Positions 45,336 through 54,437 of a stretch of DNA of 64,000 nt are shown one piece after another. Made by a program: the position numbers and the translations under genes. Source of the stretch: Psychrobacter maritimus (GTDB lineage Bacteria > Pseudomonadota > Gammaproteobacteria > Pseudomonadales > Moraxellaceae); contig NZ_CAJHAJ010000007.1 of assembly GCF_904846345.1 (NCBI RefSeq), positions 87,607-151,606 on the forward strand, written 5' to 3'. Position 1 is the first letter of the stretch. Every line of letters starts with the position of its first letter. Under the pieces are notes generated by a model. It did no database searches. It was given only the letters and a program-made list of their open reading frames with translations, and had not been told where the DNA came from.

Positions 45336-45465
45336 CTATGCTGTTTACCAAACAATGCTATAGTAAAAATAACGCGTCTCAGTTTCTTTATTTATTTAGT
45401 ATCAGTAAAACTGTAAAACCTTTCTTATTAAACTGCTTACTAAATATGCCATCAAGGATGATGCC

Positions 45466-47550
45466 ATGCCCCATCTTGATTTTACCCAGCCGCCCTTTGA
45501 TGTATTAAGCGCGGCTGAACGCCAAAGTATCAAAAAAAACACCCAAATTCGTTATCTTGCTAAAGATGAGTACTTGCCTGCCGACGATTTGCAATACTTT
45601 TATGTGGTACTCAAAGGACAAATCGAGCAGCTGCTTAATGGTGAGTTTGTCGCGTCCTATTTAGGCAGCAATCATACCGACCATCTGAATAGCAACGATT
45701 GGTTTGACAGTCGGCGGCTACCAAAATCACTTATAGAAGGTGATTTGCCAGAAAGCAGCGAGCCAACTAACGCCCTCCTTAGCCGTGCTGAACCTACAAG
45801 TAAAAACCCGATATCACTCTACGATTTTCGAGCTATCGAAGACACGCTGCTGTTACAAGTCAATGGCGCAACTATTGATAAAATAAGTGCGCAAAATCAT
45901 CTGGTGCGTCAATTACTATCAGAGGATTTACCCGAACGCCTAAAAGCATTGCAGCAGCGGCGTAGCAGCCAGAGCTTAAGTACCGCTAGCTACCATGGCT
46001 ATAATGAGCAGCAAGAAGTGCAGCAGATTATGATGCAGCCGGTGATTGATGTCCGCTTATTGCCGGTGCATATCATCGACGCCACCAGCAGCCTATACGA
46101 CGCTGCCCATATTATGACTAAGGAGGGGCTCAAGCATGTGTTGGTGCGACCGCTCAACCAATTAAGCCAAAGTAGAACACAAGCATACACGCAAACATTA
46201 GATAATGATTTAGATGGCGATTTAAATAGTAACTTAGACAGTGATAATGACCGTTTGCAAACTCCTGAGGCTTACTCTGGTCGCACGTTAGGCATTTTAA
46301 CCGATACCGATATCTGCCGCGCAGTGAGCGACCAACAAAACCCTGCAACAACCCCTTGCCAGCGTTATGCGAGCTTCAATTTGCGTACTATCGATGCTCA
46401 TGATGAGATTGGCGATGCGCTATTGACCATGACGCGCTACCGTATCCATAGGCTGCCGGTGATTGACGCTAATGGTGAAGTCGCAGGTGTACTGGGGCAA
46501 AGCGATATGCTCGCCCATATTGGGCATCATTCGCAGCTGATTAGTATTCAGATTGAAAAAGCAAAAGACTTGCCAAGCTTAGATACGGCGGTTGAGCTTA
46601 TTGGGCGCTATATTCGCGCGCAGCATCAAAATGGGGTAAAAATCGGTAACGTCAGCCGCATGGTACAAACGCTTAACGCCCAGGTTTTTACCAAGCTGTG
46701 GCAGCTTATCGTACCTGATGAAGTAATGAAAAATACTTGCGTTATCGTCATGGGTTCAGAGGGTCGCGGCGAGCAAATCATGCGTACCGACCAAGATAAT
46801 GCGCTGATTATCCGTGATGGTTATACCCATCCTGATTTGGCCCAGTTCGCTGAAACCTTTAACAATCATTTAGCCGCATTGGGTTATCCGCTTTGCGATG
46901 GCAATATCATGATGACCAATCCAATGTGGCGGCAGCCGCTTAAGCAGTTTGAAGCGCAGATTGGCTTATGGTTTAGAAATACCGACCCGATACACAGTAT
47001 TTATCTGTCGGCGATATTAGATGGCGAGTATGTCTGCGGCGATGAGTCGCTGCTGACCCATGTCCGCGAACATTTAAAAATCGCCCACCGCCAGTCAGAC
47101 CTGATGTTTGTACGTCAGTTCGCCCGTGCCGCTCTACAATTTGGCGATGTCGGTCAATGGTGGCAAAAGTTTGTGCCGCTACTTAGCGGTAAACCTAGCT
47201 CTTATGATATTGACCTTAAAAAAGCCGGTATTTTTCCGTTGGTACATGGTATTCGTACTTTGGCATTAGAAAACGATATTTTTGATGCGCCCAGTAGTAA
47301 AGGACGGCTAAAAGCCTTGGTGCAAGCGCGCGCCTTGACCCAGCAGCGCGCTGATACCCTGCTTGAGGCGTTAGAGTTTTTTATGGCGCAGCGTTTGTCC
47401 GTTGCGCTATTGACAGATGATAAGTATGCTCGGCACGTTGATCCGACAACTTTATCTGCCCTTGAGCGAGATTTATTAAAAGAGTGTTTGGCCGTGGTCA
47501 AAAGTTTTAAAGGTCAGCTCAGTCGTCATTATCAACTGGAATTTGGTTAG
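45466..47550 (+). CDS. cNMP-binding/CBS-domain protein with DUF294 nucleotidyltransferase
   Basis: Multi-domain signalling protein, 694 aa. An N-terminal cyclic-nucleotide-binding-like domain (about 1-130) precedes a CBS pair (about 200-235 and 270-365, split by an Asp/Asn/Leu-rich insert). A GlnD-like nucleotidyltransferase domain follows, with VIVMGSEGRGEQIMRTDQDN near 425-445, then the DUF294 C-terminal helical domain. The substrate and signal are unknown. It is followed 95 bp later by a DnaQ-like exonuclease, a pairing that recurs in other gammaproteobacteria. AAGGA supports the start. Confidence 0.9.
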   Translation: MPHLDFTQPPFDVLSAAERQSIKKNTQIRYLAKDEYLPADDLQYFYVVLKGQIEQLLNGEFVASYLGSNHTDHLNSNDWFDSRRLPKSLIEGDLPESSEPTNALLSRAEPTSKNPISLYDFRAIEDTLLLQVNGATIDKISAQNHLVRQLLSEDLPERLKALQQRRSSQSLSTASYHGYNEQQEVQQIMMQPVIDVRLLPVHIIDATSSLYDAAHIMTKEGLKHVLVRPLNQLSQSRTQAYTQTLDNDLDGDLNSNLDSDNDRLQTPEAYSGRTLGILTDTDICRAVSDQQNPATTPCQRYASFNLRTIDAHDEIGDALLTMTRYRIHRLPVIDANGEVAGVLGQSDMLAHIGHHSQLISIQIEKAKDLPSLDTAVELIGRYIRAQHQNGVKIGNVSRMVQTLNAQVFTKLWQLIVPDEVMKNTCVIVMGSEGRGEQIMRTDQDNALIIRDGYTHPDLAQFAETFNNHLAALGYPLCDGNIMMTNPMWRQPLKQFEAQIGLWFRNTDPIHSIYLSAILDGEYVCGDESLLTHVREHLKIAHRQSDLMFVRQFARAALQFGDVGQWWQKFVPLLSGKPSSYDIDLKKAGIFPLVHGIRTLALENDIFDAPSSKGRLKALVQARALTQQRADTLLEALEFFMAQRLSVALLTDDKYARHVDPTTLSALERDLLKECLAVVKSFKGQLSRHYQLEFG

Positions 47551-47645
47551 AAGCATTCCATGATTAATCAGGACCATTCAATTAGCACCATTACAATCAG
47601 CACCATTCAGTCAGCCAGTAAACAAAAAAAGGGAGCAAAAATAAA

Positions 47646-48251
47646 ATGAGTTGGCTAAAACAATTATCTTCTCATTGGCAAAAGACACATTTGCAGCGCC
47701 CTGAGTTGGCATCGATGTTTGATAAACCTTTGGCTAATGAATGGGTAGCGATTGACTGCGAGATGACGGGTCTTAATCCAAAAAAGCATCACTTGCTGTC
47801 TGTCGCCGCGATTCATATTAATGGCAATAGCATCGATACGGGCAATGGTCTGCATCTGGTTTGCCGACCGCCTGTCATGCCTGACCGTGACACCATTGTG
47901 ATTCATGGCTTACGCACCGCTGATGTCGAGCACGGCATGAGCTATGATGAGATGCTCGCTTTACTGCTGCCCTTTATTGATAATCGACCGATAGTTGGGT
48001 TTTGCCCGCAGATAGATACAGGGTTTTTGAACCCTTTGATTAAGCGCTATATGGGTACGACATTGCCTAACAAGATCATTGATGTGCGGTTGTTATACAG
48101 TCGGCGCATGGGCAATCTTGCTCAGGGCGACCCCAATCAATCGCAGCATTTGACCAAAATTTTAGCGCATTATGAGATTCCTGAGCTTGGCATTCATGAT
48201 GCTTATAATGATGCCATTATGACCGCGATGGCGTTTTTGCATATGCGTTAA
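47646..48251 (+). CDS. DnaQ-like 3'-5' exonuclease (DEDDh)
   Basis: A 201 aa protein of the RNase T/DnaQ fold. Exo I VAIDCEMTGLNP carries Asp and Glu, Exo II is VGFCPQIDTGFLN, and Exo III HDAYNDAIMTA carries the DEDDh-type His and Asp. It is too short for a polymerase III epsilon subunit with its polymerase-binding tail and is encoded beside the CBS/nucleotidyltransferase gene, like the PolC-type exonucleases of other proteobacteria. It acts on DNA or RNA 3' ends; the target is unknown. The preceding GGGAG site suits the ATG. Confidence 0.88.
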   Translation: MSWLKQLSSHWQKTHLQRPELASMFDKPLANEWVAIDCEMTGLNPKKHHLLSVAAIHINGNSIDTGNGLHLVCRPPVMPDRDTIVIHGLRTADVEHGMSYDEMLALLLPFIDNRPIVGFCPQIDTGFLNPLIKRYMGTTLPNKIIDVRLLYSRRMGNLAQGDPNQSQHLTKILAHYEIPELGIHDAYNDAIMTAMAFLHMR

Positions 48252-48469
48252 AATTGATGGCTAATAAACGATAAATACTAAAAAAATACATATTAAGCAC
48301 TATTATTTATAACTTTGATAATTCTCCACTCAAAAACTTTTAAACCATTACCTTTAAGCCTGTTGACAGATTTTAGCCGTACGCTGCATTTATGCAAAGG
48401 CTGTACCTACGCGAAAATAGCAACTCATGTTACCATAGGGTGTTTTTGCCACCTGATGATAGACTGCTC

Positions 48470-50584
48470 ATGCTACCCACTTCTAAAACTAATAATTGCC
48501 CTACTACTACTGCCAAATTGACGCCTTTTATTAAGCCGTTATGCTCGCTGAATCAGCCTGCTAAGTACCTAGCCACGTTATCCACGCTAGCATTATTTGC
48601 CAGTGCTATGTTGACACCACTATATGCGCAAGCTGCCCTGCCAGAAGCGATTCAAGCGGCGCTCACGCGAGCGAACCTAAGCGCTACCGATATCAGTATC
48701 GTCATTACGCCAGTTGGCGATAAAAATGCCAGTCGCTTGCCTGCGCCGATTCAGGTGATTAATAGCCCTAAGCAAGGTATTAGCAACTCTCACATCGATA
48801 GCCAGCCAAAATCATTAAGTGTTGATAATGTTTCTGCTGACCCTGATAGCATCAAAAGACAAGCAACTCAAAATAATAAGCCTAAAGAAGTAACGGTGTA
48901 TCAAAGCCCGTTGGTTACTATCGAGAAGCAGACGATTAAGCAACACGAAAAACAGCTCCATGCTTATACCGATGACCCTTATACTTATCAAAGTTTAGAG
49001 AGCAGCCCCTCGCTACTGCCAGATGATGGACAATCAACATCTTCAGTGCCTAATCAGAATAGTGAAAATAATGGCAGTAACGTTACGACTAACAATATTA
49101 AAATCTCTTTCTCGCCATTACTAAGCCATCAAGCCAATATCGCGCGCACGCCTGCCAGCACCATGAAGCTGGTTCCAAGCTTTATTGCTTTAGATACTTT
49201 GGGCGCTGATTTTGTCTGGCATACCCGCGTTTATCATACGGGCATTATCATCGGCGATAAGCTCTATGGCGACTTGATTATTCAAGGTAGTGGCGACCCA
49301 AAAATGACCCACGAGCGCTTACAGCAATTACTTTATAAAGTGCAAACAGCTGGTATTCGCCATATTAACGGCGATATTATCGTCGATAGCGCAATCTTTA
49401 AAAATGTGACAAAAAACCCTGCTGCCTTTGATAGCTCACCGCTACGACCTTATAACGCCAGCCCTGATGGTTTTTTGGTTAACTTTAGCAGTATCGGTAT
49501 CCAAAGCTACCCGCTAGATAATACGCGCGCACAGCTGACCTATACGCCGCAATTGGCAAATTATCAATTGCCTAGTATGATAAATATACGCTCAGCTGCC
49601 TGCGGTCAAGCGCGCTATAGCCTAGCGCCGCAGTGGCAACCGACCCAGCTGACGCTCAATGCCAATCTGCCCGATAGCTGCGGTGAGCATGCTTTTTATG
49701 TCGCCTATCCTGATGCCAAAGATTTCGCCGCCCGCGTCATTGCTTCTAAATGGCAGACGCTTGGCAACACATTAACTGGTAAGGTCATCAGCCAAGAAAA
49801 ACCTTACCTTTCTAATAAAAATATTAAAGAAGGTAAGTCGCCACGCGGTCTGGCCGCTATTGCGATATCGCCGTTACCTATTGTCAGTTATCCCTCTTTA
49901 AACCTTACCCAGCAGATTTATGATATCAATCACTTCTCTAATAATGTGATGACTGAGCAAGTGGCACTCTCTATTGGCGCTTATGATAAAGCCGGTATTA
50001 ATAGAAATGGTATTAATAAAGCTGGCAGCGATAAAGTAAACGCTGATAAAGCGGGCGTTAATAAAGTAGACGTTAATCAAGAAAGCACTGATAAAGATAA
50101 AGTCATTCATCAGCAAGCAACGAGCTTATATCAATTTGGTCAGCCACCAGCGACCGATTATTCACAAGCGCTACAAGCGATCAATCATTGGTGGCAAACC
50201 AAGCTGACTACGCCGCCGCCCCATTTAACCAATGGCTCAGGGCTCTGCCGCGACTGTACCATCAGTGCCGAAAATTTAAGTGAGCTATTAACCTACGCTT
50301 ATGCGCAACCAAGCTTTGATGCTTACGTGAGCTCATTAGGTATCGCTGGCGTCAGTGGTACGATTAGCGCCCATAGTGAGCGCTTGCCCGAATCGCAAGC
50401 CATCGGTCGCGCTTGGATAAAAACCGGCACGTTAAATAACGTTACCTCGATGGCAGGCTATGTTAAAGGCTTATCTGGACAGGATTATGTAGTGGTCGGA
50501 TTGATTAATAGCGACCAAGCACTCAACGCTTATACTGCTAGACCTGTATTAGATGCGATGCTTGATTGGACGGCGCAGCATTGA
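48470..50584 (+). CDS. dacB: D-alanyl-D-alanine carboxypeptidase/endopeptidase, PBP4 type
   Basis: Periplasmic serine peptidase (S13) that trims and cleaves peptidoglycan cross-links. The start at 48470 (704 aa) gives a long signal peptide ending near YAQA-AL (about 50-54); a longer frame begins at 48392. Motifs are SxxK as STMK near 228, SxN as SNN near 488 and KTG near 650 (IKTGTLNNVTSMAG). It is far longer than E. coli PBP4 (477 aa) because of an Asn/Ser/Gln-rich stretch before the SxxK motif and a Lys/Asp/Asn/Val low-complexity insert after SNN. Confidence 0.92.
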   Translation: MLPTSKTNNCPTTTAKLTPFIKPLCSLNQPAKYLATLSTLALFASAMLTPLYAQAALPEAIQAALTRANLSATDISIVITPVGDKNASRLPAPIQVINSPKQGISNSHIDSQPKSLSVDNVSADPDSIKRQATQNNKPKEVTVYQSPLVTIEKQTIKQHEKQLHAYTDDPYTYQSLESSPSLLPDDGQSTSSVPNQNSENNGSNVTTNNIKISFSPLLSHQANIARTPASTMKLVPSFIALDTLGADFVWHTRVYHTGIIIGDKLYGDLIIQGSGDPKMTHERLQQLLYKVQTAGIRHINGDIIVDSAIFKNVTKNPAAFDSSPLRPYNASPDGFLVNFSSIGIQSYPLDNTRAQLTYTPQLANYQLPSMINIRSAACGQARYSLAPQWQPTQLTLNANLPDSCGEHAFYVAYPDAKDFAARVIASKWQTLGNTLTGKVISQEKPYLSNKNIKEGKSPRGLAAIAISPLPIVSYPSLNLTQQIYDINHFSNNVMTEQVALSIGAYDKAGINRNGINKAGSDKVNADKAGVNKVDVNQESTDKDKVIHQQATSLYQFGQPPATDYSQALQAINHWWQTKLTTPPPHLTNGSGLCRDCTISAENLSELLTYAYAQPSFDAYVSSLGIAGVSGTISAHSERLPESQAIGRAWIKTGTLNNVTSMAGYVKGLSGQDYVVVGLINSDQALNAYTARPVLDAMLDWTAQH
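49985..50100 (+). repeat. Low-complexity repeats inside dacB
   Basis: Degenerate units of 12-24 bp resembling GATAAAGC(C/G)GG(T/C)(A/G)TTAAT encode KAGINRNGINKAGSDKVNAD-like residues. The insert lies between the SxN and KTG motifs. Confidence 0.65.
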
Positions 50585-50662
50585 TAATGGAGTATTAGCT
50601 GCTATTTTTCTAGCGCTATTTGTTTTAAAACCTTATGCTCACCCCTTTATAAAGGTCATTTT

Positions 50663-51193
50663 ATGTCACGTAAACCAACGCAGCTTAGCAAGTCTCCCAG
50701 TAGGTCAGGAGCTAGTCAGTCGGGAAGCAAGACACCGCTATCAAGCCCAAAAGCCACTCAACCTAAGATGGCGCAATATGTTGGTTTTTTTGCCGTTGGT
50801 TATATACTTGCCAGCGCCATATTTATGATAATTCAAACCAAACTTGCCTTAAACTCGCAATTGGTCACAGTCATCTCTATCGTCATCGGCGCTTATATTG
50901 CCGTGCATAAATTTATCAAACATCAACAGCGCGCGCTAGATAGAGGCGAGATTAACCGCTTAATGTTTGGCGGCGTTGCAGTGGTTTGGCTACTGACGAT
51001 TATTTATTTCTTGGGCATCTGGTTTTTCTTATTTGATGCGGTGAGCCGTGAAGTGTTGATGGAGATGAGCATGCAGCAGCCACTACCACTGCTTTCAGCA
51101 TTGGTCATGATATTGGTGCTGAGCTTGGTCAGTGCGCGTATTAGCATTTGGGCCGTCAATCGCTTACTTGACCCTAAGCGCAAAACCATTTAA
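50663..51193 (+). CDS. Hypothetical four-span membrane protein, 176 aa (ABZJ_00895-like)
   Basis: A basic, Ser-rich cytosolic N-terminus (1-36) is followed by four transmembrane segments (about 38-58, 65-82, 105-127, 140-162) and a short basic end. The layout resembles the Moraxellaceae family that NCBI names ABZJ_00895; this is from memory and unverified. AAAGGT precedes the ATG. It lies 78 bp after dacB on the same strand, so co-transcription is possible. The function is unknown. Confidence 0.75.
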   Translation: MSRKPTQLSKSPSRSGASQSGSKTPLSSPKATQPKMAQYVGFFAVGYILASAIFMIIQTKLALNSQLVTVISIVIGAYIAVHKFIKHQQRALDRGEINRLMFGGVAVVWLLTIIYFLGIWFFLFDAVSREVLMEMSMQQPLPLLSALVMILVLSLVSARISIWAVNRLLDPKRKTI

Positions 51194-51368
51194 TTATTAT
51201 TGAAATACTTAGCGCTTTTAAATAGCCAGTAACCTTACCTATTTATCACTATCCAAGCGCATACAAAGTTTTTGTCCTATGCATGAGTAAATTACGGTAC
51301 GCTGTTTCTATAAGGTTTCATGTTAAGTAGTATTTAAGTGACATAAACAATCAATAGGAGCTCAAGCA

Positions 51369-51917
51369 ATGGACATGCTTTTTTTCGACAATATAGACAA
51401 GCTCGGACGTATCGTGCTGACGGCGGTAACGGTTTACGTTTTGATTGTCATCATCACTAAAGTCTCTGGAAAACGCTCCACCTCGCAGCTTAATAACTTT
51501 GATTGGATTGTCACCGTGATGATTGGCTCACTCGGTGCCAGCACTATTTTGCTTAAAGACATTCCACTTATCGAAGGTATATCCTCTATCTTGGTGCTGT
51601 ATGTCATGCAGTTTTTGGTCACCAAATACGCCTCTATTTCACCGCAATTTAGCAGCTTTATTTTATCCGAGCCGCGTATTGTCTTTTATCAAGGGCAGTT
51701 TTTACCCGATGCGATGCGTGCTGAGCGCTTGACCCGTCAAGAGCTTGAATGTGCTATGCGTTCTGAAGGGGTGAACAATTTCGATGATGTCGAGGCCATC
51801 GTTTTTGAATCGGATGCTCAGCTGACCATTATTCCAAAACCTACCTCTTCTGATAACAATGACAATCATCAAAGCGAAGAAAACACGGTATCAGAAACCA
51901 TCGCCCCGCTTATGTAA
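51369..51917 (+). CDS. DUF421 (YetF/YcaP-like) inner-membrane protein
   Basis: A 182 aa protein. Three transmembrane segments (about 12-32, 44-62, 66-86) precede a soluble DUF421 domain. Family features are KVSGKRSTSQLNNFDWIVTVMIGSLGAS, LSEPRIVFYQGQFLPDAMRAERLTRQELECAMR and VEAIVFESDAQLTIIPK. The role of this family is not settled. AGGAG lies 10 nt before the ATG. It ends at a terminator shared with the convergent DUF2147 gene. Confidence 0.9.
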   Translation: MDMLFFDNIDKLGRIVLTAVTVYVLIVIITKVSGKRSTSQLNNFDWIVTVMIGSLGASTILLKDIPLIEGISSILVLYVMQFLVTKYASISPQFSSFILSEPRIVFYQGQFLPDAMRAERLTRQELECAMRSEGVNNFDDVEAIVFESDAQLTIIPKPTSSDNNDNHQSEENTVSETIAPLM

Positions 51918-51957
51918 AATAATTGGCAAAAGTTAAAGATTGATAAAAGCTAAAACA

Positions 51958-51998
51958 TAAAAAAGGATAGCCGCTATAAATCGACTATCCTTTGCTTT
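51958..51998. terminator. Terminator between DUF421 and DUF2147 genes
   Basis: A 9 bp stem (51962-51970 with 51985-51993), extendable by two pairs inwards, flanked by A and T runs on both sides. Confidence 0.75.
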
Positions 51999-52060
51999 TA
52001 ACTTCAATGATTACTAACCGCTATAATCGTTATTTATCAAAAACAATTCTAGTGCGGAAA

Positions 52061-52507
52061 CTACTTAATACGCTGCCACGTTTGCGAGCGACCAAAGACT
52101 GGGGTACCGACAAAGCCGCGGAGCTTTAGACTTTGACCATTATCACTTAGGGTCAATTTGCCAGAATAGGTTTTACCGGATTCAGGGTCGACCAGCTTGC
52201 CATCACTCCATTGGTTATTACCATCCGCTTTTAAGCCTGAGAGTATCTGTAAGCCTTCAACCGGTTTGTTTTTTAGGCTACCAGGACATTTGGTACAAAG
52301 CGCATCCGCCTTTTCTTTATTCAGCACTTTAATGATTTTCCCTGACACTTTACCGCCGCTTTCCGTTAACTGAATGACGGCCTTTTTTTCGCCGGTTTTA
52401 TCATCGATGGTTTGCCATTGCGTGCCATTTAACGAAACAGCAAACACAGAAGTAGAGAGCAGCGCGCCTGCGCTAAGGGCAATTAGACTTGATATAGTGC
52501 GTTTCAT
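52061..52507 (-). CDS. DUF2147 secreted protein, 148 aa
   Basis: The start at 52507 is chosen because AAAGGAGT lies upstream and a clean signal peptide results (1-23, cleavage near VFA-VS). The mature part has DUF2147 features: TQWQTIDDKTGEKKAVIQL, GKVSGKIIKVL, a CTKCPG pair of cysteines, GLQILSGLKADGNNQWSDG, DPESGKTYSGKLTL and LRGFVGTPVFGRSQTWQR. It is a predicted periplasmic lipocalin-like beta-barrel of unknown ligand. It is monocistronic. Confidence 0.9.
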   Translation of the reverse strand: MKRTISSLIALSAGALLSTSVFAVSLNGTQWQTIDDKTGEKKAVIQLTESGGKVSGKIIKVLNKEKADALCTKCPGSLKNKPVEGLQILSGLKADGNNQWSDGKLVDPESGKTYSGKLTLSDNGQSLKLRGFVGTPVFGRSQTWQRIK

Positions 52508-52832
52508 GAACGACTCCTTTCGTTTAAAAAAATGTTTCAAACTGTCTTTTGGTTTATCATAAAGACCTCACAGTGTTGCTCGTTATTTTATGACTGGTTT
52601 TATAGCTTGGGTCATTACTTGTTCATTTACTTTATTGCTTTTAACGTTCTGCCACTATTTTTATAGTGCAGAGTTTCATAATGATAAGCAAAAACCGGTA
52701 AAATAAAGAACAACTGTTTGTCGAATGCTAGTAAAGCACAAAATTATGCGTTGTAAAAGGTCTGTTTGTTACAATAACTTAAGCGCAGAATTCTTTTGTT
52801 ACATTTACTCAATGATCAAAGTGGTATGTATT

Positions 52833-53321
52833 ATGAAAGTAAGAATATTGACCGTCGGTAATAAAATGCCCAAGTGGGTACAGACCGGTTTTGATGAATA
52901 TTTCAAACGTATTCAACCGATGCTTAGCACCGAAATCGTAGAAATTGCGGCGGCAAAACGCGCCAAAAATCCGTCAGATGCCAATTTGGCGCAATATCGT
53001 GAGCAAGAGGGTCAGGCAATATTAGCCGCCCATGCGGCAGGAGGGCGTGAGCAACTTTGGGTGCTGGATGTCAAAGGTAAGATGCTCTCTACCGAACAGT
53101 TGGCCGATAAATTGGCCGATGGCATGCAGCAAGGCGACGATATTGCCCTAGTCATCGGCGGTGCTGACGGCGTATCGCCAGAAGTATTGGCAAAAGCCGA
53201 TGTAAAATGGTCGTTATCCGCGCTGACCCTACCGCATCCACTGGTGCGCGTGGTACTGATGGAGCAGCTTTATCGGGCGATGAGTATCAATCATAATCAT
53301 CCTTATCACCGCGGTAATTAA
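52833..53321 (+). CDS. rlmH: 23S rRNA (pseudouridine1915-N3)-methyltransferase
   Basis: SPOUT methyltransferase that modifies helix 69 of 23S rRNA in assembled ribosomes. The start at 52833 gives about 162 aa, close to the usual 155-160. The family core is complete: MKVRILTVGNKMPKWVQTGF, AdoMet-binding LVIGGADGV and the knot end LPHPLVRVVLMEQLYRAMSI then HPYHRGN. The longest open frame would add 36 unrelated residues. The ribosome site is weak. Confidence 0.95.
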   Translation: MKVRILTVGNKMPKWVQTGFDEYFKRIQPMLSTEIVEIAAAKRAKNPSDANLAQYREQEGQAILAAHAAGGREQLWVLDVKGKMLSTEQLADKLADGMQQGDDIALVIGGADGVSPEVLAKADVKWSLSALTLPHPLVRVVLMEQLYRAMSINHNHPYHRGN

Positions 53322-53452
53322 AAGTAGTAATTAAAATGCCTACAAAGATTGTTTATTTGCTATAGAAGAATAACTGCATTACCTAAAAAACAATGAGTAA
53401 TCGTAATCGCAAAACAGATTGAAATATAGGCGCGCGCCCTAATACATGCTAC

Positions 53453-54373
53453 ATGAAACATCCTAAACCTGCAGTACCTAAAGCATTCAACGCTCATACG
53501 CAAGCTGATGACAAGCGCCAACATCTAACGAACTCAAAGCCGACGCCTATCACGGCAGCGGCTGCTTGGGCAGATGCGCCTGCGATATCGAGGGCAGCGA
53601 CAGTATCGAAGCGACCAAAATTGCCCGCGCTATTTATCTCGCATGGGGCGCCGACGCTTGCAATCGAGCAGTCAGCAACTACTAGCGCGCTAGCACGCAT
53701 TGGGCAAAATTTACCTAAGCCGCGCGCTATTATCATTATGTCGGCGCATTGGCAGTCGGCAAAGCTTGAAATCAGTAGCAATCCACAACCAAAAACTTGG
53801 CATGATTTTTCCGGCTTTACGCCTGAGCTGTATGATTTGCAATACCCTGCCGCCGGACAACCAGCGCTTGCTGAAACCTTGGCACAGCAATTGACGGCGC
53901 GCGGTATTACCTGCCGCGTAAATCCTTTGCGCGTTAGTGACCATGGGGTCTGGGCGCCGCTTTTGCATCTGTATCCAGAAGCTGATATCCCTATCGTGCA
54001 AATATCGCTACCACGGCATTATGACAGTGTCGCTTGTTATCAATTGGGCGCGCAACTGGCGCAATTACGAGACGAGCAAATCCTCTTGATTGGCTCAGGA
54101 AGTATCACCCATAATTTGCAAGCACTACGCTGGCAAGCAGAAAGTATCGATAAAACTGCTAGAGACTTTAAAGTCTGGTTATTGCAACAACTTAAAACAG
54201 ACATTCCGAGCGCCTTAGACTGGCAGCAGTATCCTAATTATCAAAACGTACACCCAAGCGATGAGCACCTACTACCGCTATTCTTTGCTTTAGGTGCGGG
54301 TCAACGCGTCTCTGTGGTGCACCAAAGCATGGCGCACCATAGCTTGGGTATGGATATTTATCGTTTTGATTAA
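53453..54373 (+). CDS. Extradiol ring-cleavage dioxygenase, DODA/YgiD-like (LigB family)
   Basis: Zinc- or iron-dependent class III dioxygenase, 306 aa. Metal-ligand candidates are His64 in ISHGAP, His99 in MSAHW, and His164 in DHGVWAPL, plus the HPSDEHLLPL segment. The first ~55 residues are a basic, Ala/Thr-rich extension not seen in YgiD, and no better internal Met exists. YgiD of E. coli is a 4,5-DOPA dioxygenase; the natural substrate here is unknown. A terminator overlaps the stop codon. Confidence 0.87.
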   Translation: MKHPKPAVPKAFNAHTQADDKRQHLTNSKPTPITAAAAWADAPAISRAATVSKRPKLPALFISHGAPTLAIEQSATTSALARIGQNLPKPRAIIIMSAHWQSAKLEISSNPQPKTWHDFSGFTPELYDLQYPAAGQPALAETLAQQLTARGITCRVNPLRVSDHGVWAPLLHLYPEADIPIVQISLPRHYDSVACYQLGAQLAQLRDEQILLIGSGSITHNLQALRWQAESIDKTARDFKVWLLQQLKTDIPSALDWQQYPNYQNVHPSDEHLLPLFFALGAGQRVSVVHQSMAHHSLGMDIYRFD

Positions 54374-54397
54374 GCTGTCTTAATCAAAACGCTTTTT
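54364..54397 (+). terminator. Terminator overlapping the stop of the dioxygenase gene
   Basis: A perfect 11 bp stem (54364-54374 with 54379-54389), 4 nt loop, followed by CGCTTTTT. The left arm contains the TAA stop. Confidence 0.75.
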
Positions 54398-54437
54398 ATA
54401 AAATACATTTATTAGAAATCATTTCGAGCATATAAGA

